Shown here in pieces: positions 61,815 through 64,000 of a stretch of 64,000 bases of DNA. The notes below the pieces were generated by a model that saw only the letters and a program-made list of their open reading frames with translations, was not told the DNA's origin and made no database searches. The position numbers and the translations under genes are program-made. This DNA comes from Natrinema sp. HArc-T2 (lineage in GTDB: Archaea > Halobacteriota > Halobacteria > Halobacteriales > Natrialbaceae), in contig NZ_JBGUAZ010000008.1 in assembly GCF_041821085.1 (NCBI RefSeq), positions 44,096-108,095 on the forward strand. Reading direction: 5' to 3'. The stretch's first letter is position 1, and each line of letters begins with the position of its first letter.

Positions 61815-61850
61815 GCGCACGCCAGCCTGATCAGCCAGGCTGGCGTGCGC
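61815..61850. repeat. Perfect 15-bp hairpin
   Basis: Arms GCGCACGCCAGCCTG (61815-61829) and CAGGCTGGCGTGCGC (61836-61850) with loop ATCAGC. It lies at the 5' edge of the IS6 remnant. It may be a strong terminator or a structure created by the insertion; no poly-T tract follows on either side. Confidence 0.7.
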
Positions 61851-62160
61851 TGTCCATGCTGGAGCGGCCTCATTAGCAGAGTGTCGAGACCTCTGTGAGC
61901 GGTTCGGTGTCGAACGACGCCGAGCGACGATTCAGCACTGGTACCAATCCTACGCTGATTATTACAAGCAAGACTTCACAGCAGAACCGGACCGTGTTGC
62001 AGTCGATGAGAAACAGATTCAACTTGGAAACGAAGAGAAAGCGTGGCTCTACGCCGCGATTGATGTCGATTCAAAAGTCGTGCTCCATGCATGTCTTTCG
62101 AAGCACAGGAGCTGAAAGAGAAACACCGCGTCGCGAGTGATCGGGGTTTGGTTTGAATAC
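61836..62160 (+). pseudogene. IS6-family transposase remnant
   Basis: A plus-strand frame reads CERFGVERRRATIQHWYQSY, PDRVAVDEKQIQLG with the first catalytic Asp, KAWLYAAIDVDSKVVLHA, and stops after SKHRS; a further piece ELKEKHRVASDRG follows in another frame. The N-terminus and the catalytic C-terminal half are lost. It is a different IS6 lineage from the one at 34062. Confidence 0.82.
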
Positions 62161-62208
62161 TCAGTACTTCACAAAGCCGCTTAGTTAGAACGTCTGCTTG
62201 CTGTGAAT

Positions 62209-63365
62209 GTGCCTAGCAAACAGCAGCAAGCAGACAGTGAAATCCACGAGGACCAGCTTCTTAATTTTCTCGTCAACGTTCTCACCGGCGCGTTTACTCT
62301 TGACCTCAGTGAGAACGCTGAAATCGACCCAGAGGACATTTTCGAGGTCCCGTCGGCGCGACCTCGATCTCCTCACTCTGTAAGGAGAGCAAAGACGCTC
62401 CCTCTGCCAATGACGTCCTCTACCACCTCCGTTCCAAGTTTGACCTCGAAACTGTCGAATCTACGGGGAACACGCTTCTCCAACAGGATATCCTTGAAAC
62501 ACTCCCCAGCAGGTGGAGGTCGTCGCTGACCTCCACCTGCGACCCTACTATGGTGACAAAGACGAGACTGACGGCCTCTACTACAGTGAGGCCAAAGCAG
62601 GAACAACTGCGTTCCATGCTTACGCCACACTCTACGCCCGCGTGAACGACAAGCGCTACACCTTGGCGGGTGCGCCGTCTCACCGACGGCGACACCACCA
62701 GCGATGTCCTCGCAGAGTTTCTAGGACTGCTCAACAACTTCGATTTCGACGTTAAAGCGGTATATCTTGATAGCGGCTTCTACGACGGCAAGTGTCTCAC
62801 ATTGCTCCAAGCACACAATTTCGCGTACATCGTTCCAGTGATCAAGTGGGGCAGCAAGATCAAGAACGAACTCAGCACCGGTTGGAGTCGTGAGATCACT
62901 CACGATCTCACGACGTCCTACGGCGAATACGAGTGGACCGTCGAGTTTCCAGTGATGATCGACTGTACCTACAAGAACGGTCGATACGGTGAGCACGGGG
63001 TGGCGCGTCATGGCTACGCCGTCGACGCGCCGTTTGTCGATGAACCTCGACGGGCTCGATCCCATTACAGCAAACGGTTCGGGATCGAAGCGAGCTACCG
63101 TCTCTCCGAGTCAACAATCATCTCGACGACGACGCAAGATCCCACGAGACGGCTGTTATTCGTCGTACTCAGTCTCCTGATTCAGAACATCTGGCGGTAC
63201 TTGCACTGGGAGTATGTGGCGACGCCCCGCCAAGGCGGGCGTCGCCTCTGGTGGTGGCCTTTCGAAGAGTTCGTCGATATGGTGACACGGGCAGCGTGGA
63301 CGGCCCTTGCGGTGCGTCGGGCCGTCCCCGCGAATCGGCCACCGGACGACCGGTTCCACCGGTAA
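62209..63365 (+). pseudogene. ISH3-type (IS4-like) transposase broken by frameshifts
   Basis: Three overlapping frames carry one transposase in order: HEDQLLNFLVNVLTGAFTLD to DPEDIFEV; then VEVVADLHLRPYYGDKDETD to NDKRYTLA; then RRLTDGDTTSDVLAEFLGLL, HGVARHGYAVDAPFVDE, RRLWWWPFEEFVDMVTRAAW to the stop at 63365. Frames change near 62360 and near 62670, with some loss in the first half. The order matches haloarchaeal ISH3-family transposases. Inactive; it sits ~560 bp upstream of the 16S gene. Confidence 0.85.
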
Positions 63366-63708
63366 CTAGTGACCGATCTTACCCTGGCGATCAGTGGTAA
63401 CGCTGTCGCGTCGGCGGCGTTCAGCCGCCGACTGCGACGACCTCCTATCTCTCGTTGTGGAGTAGATCTTCAGAGTGCGAATTCGAGCTCTGGTTCGATA
63501 GTAACTCACGCTCCAGCGTCAGTTTGCTGAGGATGCTTTGTGAGGTACTGATACTCGTTTCGGAAGCGTTCGCTCGAGTCGCCGGATTCGAATAGCGTAC
63601 CGGTGTAGCCACGATTCAGAAGTGACGCAGACTACTCCAGACGCGGAGTTTCTTGAATCTCTATCTTGGTAGCCAGTGTGGTACTAACTACCTTTGAAGT
63701 GAAGCTTC
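63366..63708. other. Gene-free region between ISH3 remnant and rRNA promoter
   Basis: About 340 nt without a gene. It contains a short hairpin-rich stretch (GTCGGCGGCGTTCAGCCGCCGAC, ~63412-63434), possibly the transposon's right end or a terminator. Additional upstream rRNA promoters may lie here, but only the one at 63714 is clear. Confidence 0.4.
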
Positions 63709-63713
63709 GTAGG

Positions 63714-63723
63714 CCTTAAGTAG
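63714..63723 (+). promoter_or_regulatory. rRNA operon promoter (TATA)
   Basis: CCTTAAGTAG, preceded by GAAGCTTCGTAGG, matches the CTTAAGT-type core promoters of haloarchaeal rRNA operons. Transcription would start near 63745, giving a ~185-nt 16S leader. Further copies of the motif were not seen in the window. Confidence 0.6.
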
Positions 63724-63901
63724 TGGTCGGCGATTGTGTATTAGTACGAAGAAGATGAGGACCCCGCCCCTGCGGTCCGCCGTACAGACGGGATCTGATG
63801 TGAGCCTTGGTAGTTCGGTGACGCCCGATCGGTCGTTCGATCAACGGTCACCGAACGTGTGGACCCAAATGTGTGAGTGTACTTACATTCACCGCCAACT
63901 C

Positions 63902-63918
63902 CCCCAGCTTTGCTGGGG
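63902..63918 (+). other. Hairpin in the 16S leader
   Basis: CCCCAGC / GCTGGGG with loop TTT, ~12 nt before the mature 16S 5' end. With GTGAGTGTAC...ACATTCAC just upstream (63871-63892), this is leader structure, probably part of the pre-rRNA processing region. Confidence 0.5.
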
Positions 63919-63929
63919 AAGAGCATTAC

Positions 63930-64000
63930 ATTCCGGTTGATCCTGCCGGAGGTCATTGCTATTGGAGTCCGATTTAGCCATGCTAGTTGCACGAGTTTGT
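63930..64000 (+). rRNA. 16S ribosomal RNA, 5' end only
   Basis: ATTCCGGTTGATCCTGCCGG followed by AGGTCATTGCTATTGGAG and CCGATTTAGCCATGCTAG is the canonical start of haloarchaeal 16S rRNA. The variant GGTCATTGCTATTGG fits Natrialbaceae. The gene continues beyond the right edge of the window. Confidence 0.98.

Overview
The window is haloarchaeal chromosome, most like Natrialbaceae (Natrinema/Haloterrigena group). It is GC-rich with strongly acidic proteins, many PAS histidine kinases and Bat-type HTH regulators, TATA/BRE-like promoters and frequent ATGA/TGATG gene overlaps. The last 71 bases are the start of an archaeal 16S rRNA gene. The assignment rests on that 16S start and on protein character; no database search was run.

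Layout. 1-7.3 kb is a sulfur/molybdoenzyme locus: DsrE2-like and TusA sulfur carriers, divergent from a fused ferredoxin-NrfD subunit, a large molybdopterin catalytic subunit and an Mrp/ApbC Fe-S ATPase. 7.3-9.6 kb has a half-length UspA, a ChrA-type transporter and a protein resembling a phage family. 10-16.5 kb is a signalling cluster (DUF7344 wHTH, two PAS histidine kinases, a DUF7504-flavin-binding fusion). 16.6-25.8 kb is metabolic and membrane functions (siroheme nitrite/sulfite reductase, acyl-CoA synthetase, DUF6544, PadR, CHRD-NosL), with three copies of an ~83-bp palindromic element. 26-34 kb has more signalling genes, a carotenoid oxygenase, an amphi-Trp protein and a Tat-exported protein broken by one TAG.

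34-49 kb is the accessory part: a decayed IS6 transposase, a PEP-hydrolase-like/cupin/Tm-1-like operon, a TnpB C-terminal remnant, small zinc-finger genes, an overlapping SWIM/pRiA4b-ORF3/CcbP operon, an ADP-ribosylglycohydrolase, and an AddAB-like helicase-nuclease pair (945 + 875 aa). An 87-88 bp direct repeat brackets 39.5-43.5 kb.

49-64 kb: a PAC2 chaperone, a methanethiol oxidase/selenium-binding protein with a ferredoxin and a divergent regulator sharing a palindromic operator candidate, Ndk and integrase remnants, a 1152-aa multi-PAS/GAF/Bat regulator, and a NorB nitric oxide reductase carrying an unusual ~340-residue N-terminal extension. Decayed IS6 and ISH3-type transposases follow, then the rRNA promoter and the 16S start. 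Several genes point to respiration with sulfur or nitrogen compounds (Psr-like complex, NorB, NosL domain, siroheme reductase) and to redox/oxygen sensing by the PAS/GAF proteins. The accessory kilobases show repeated insertion and decay of mobile elements.
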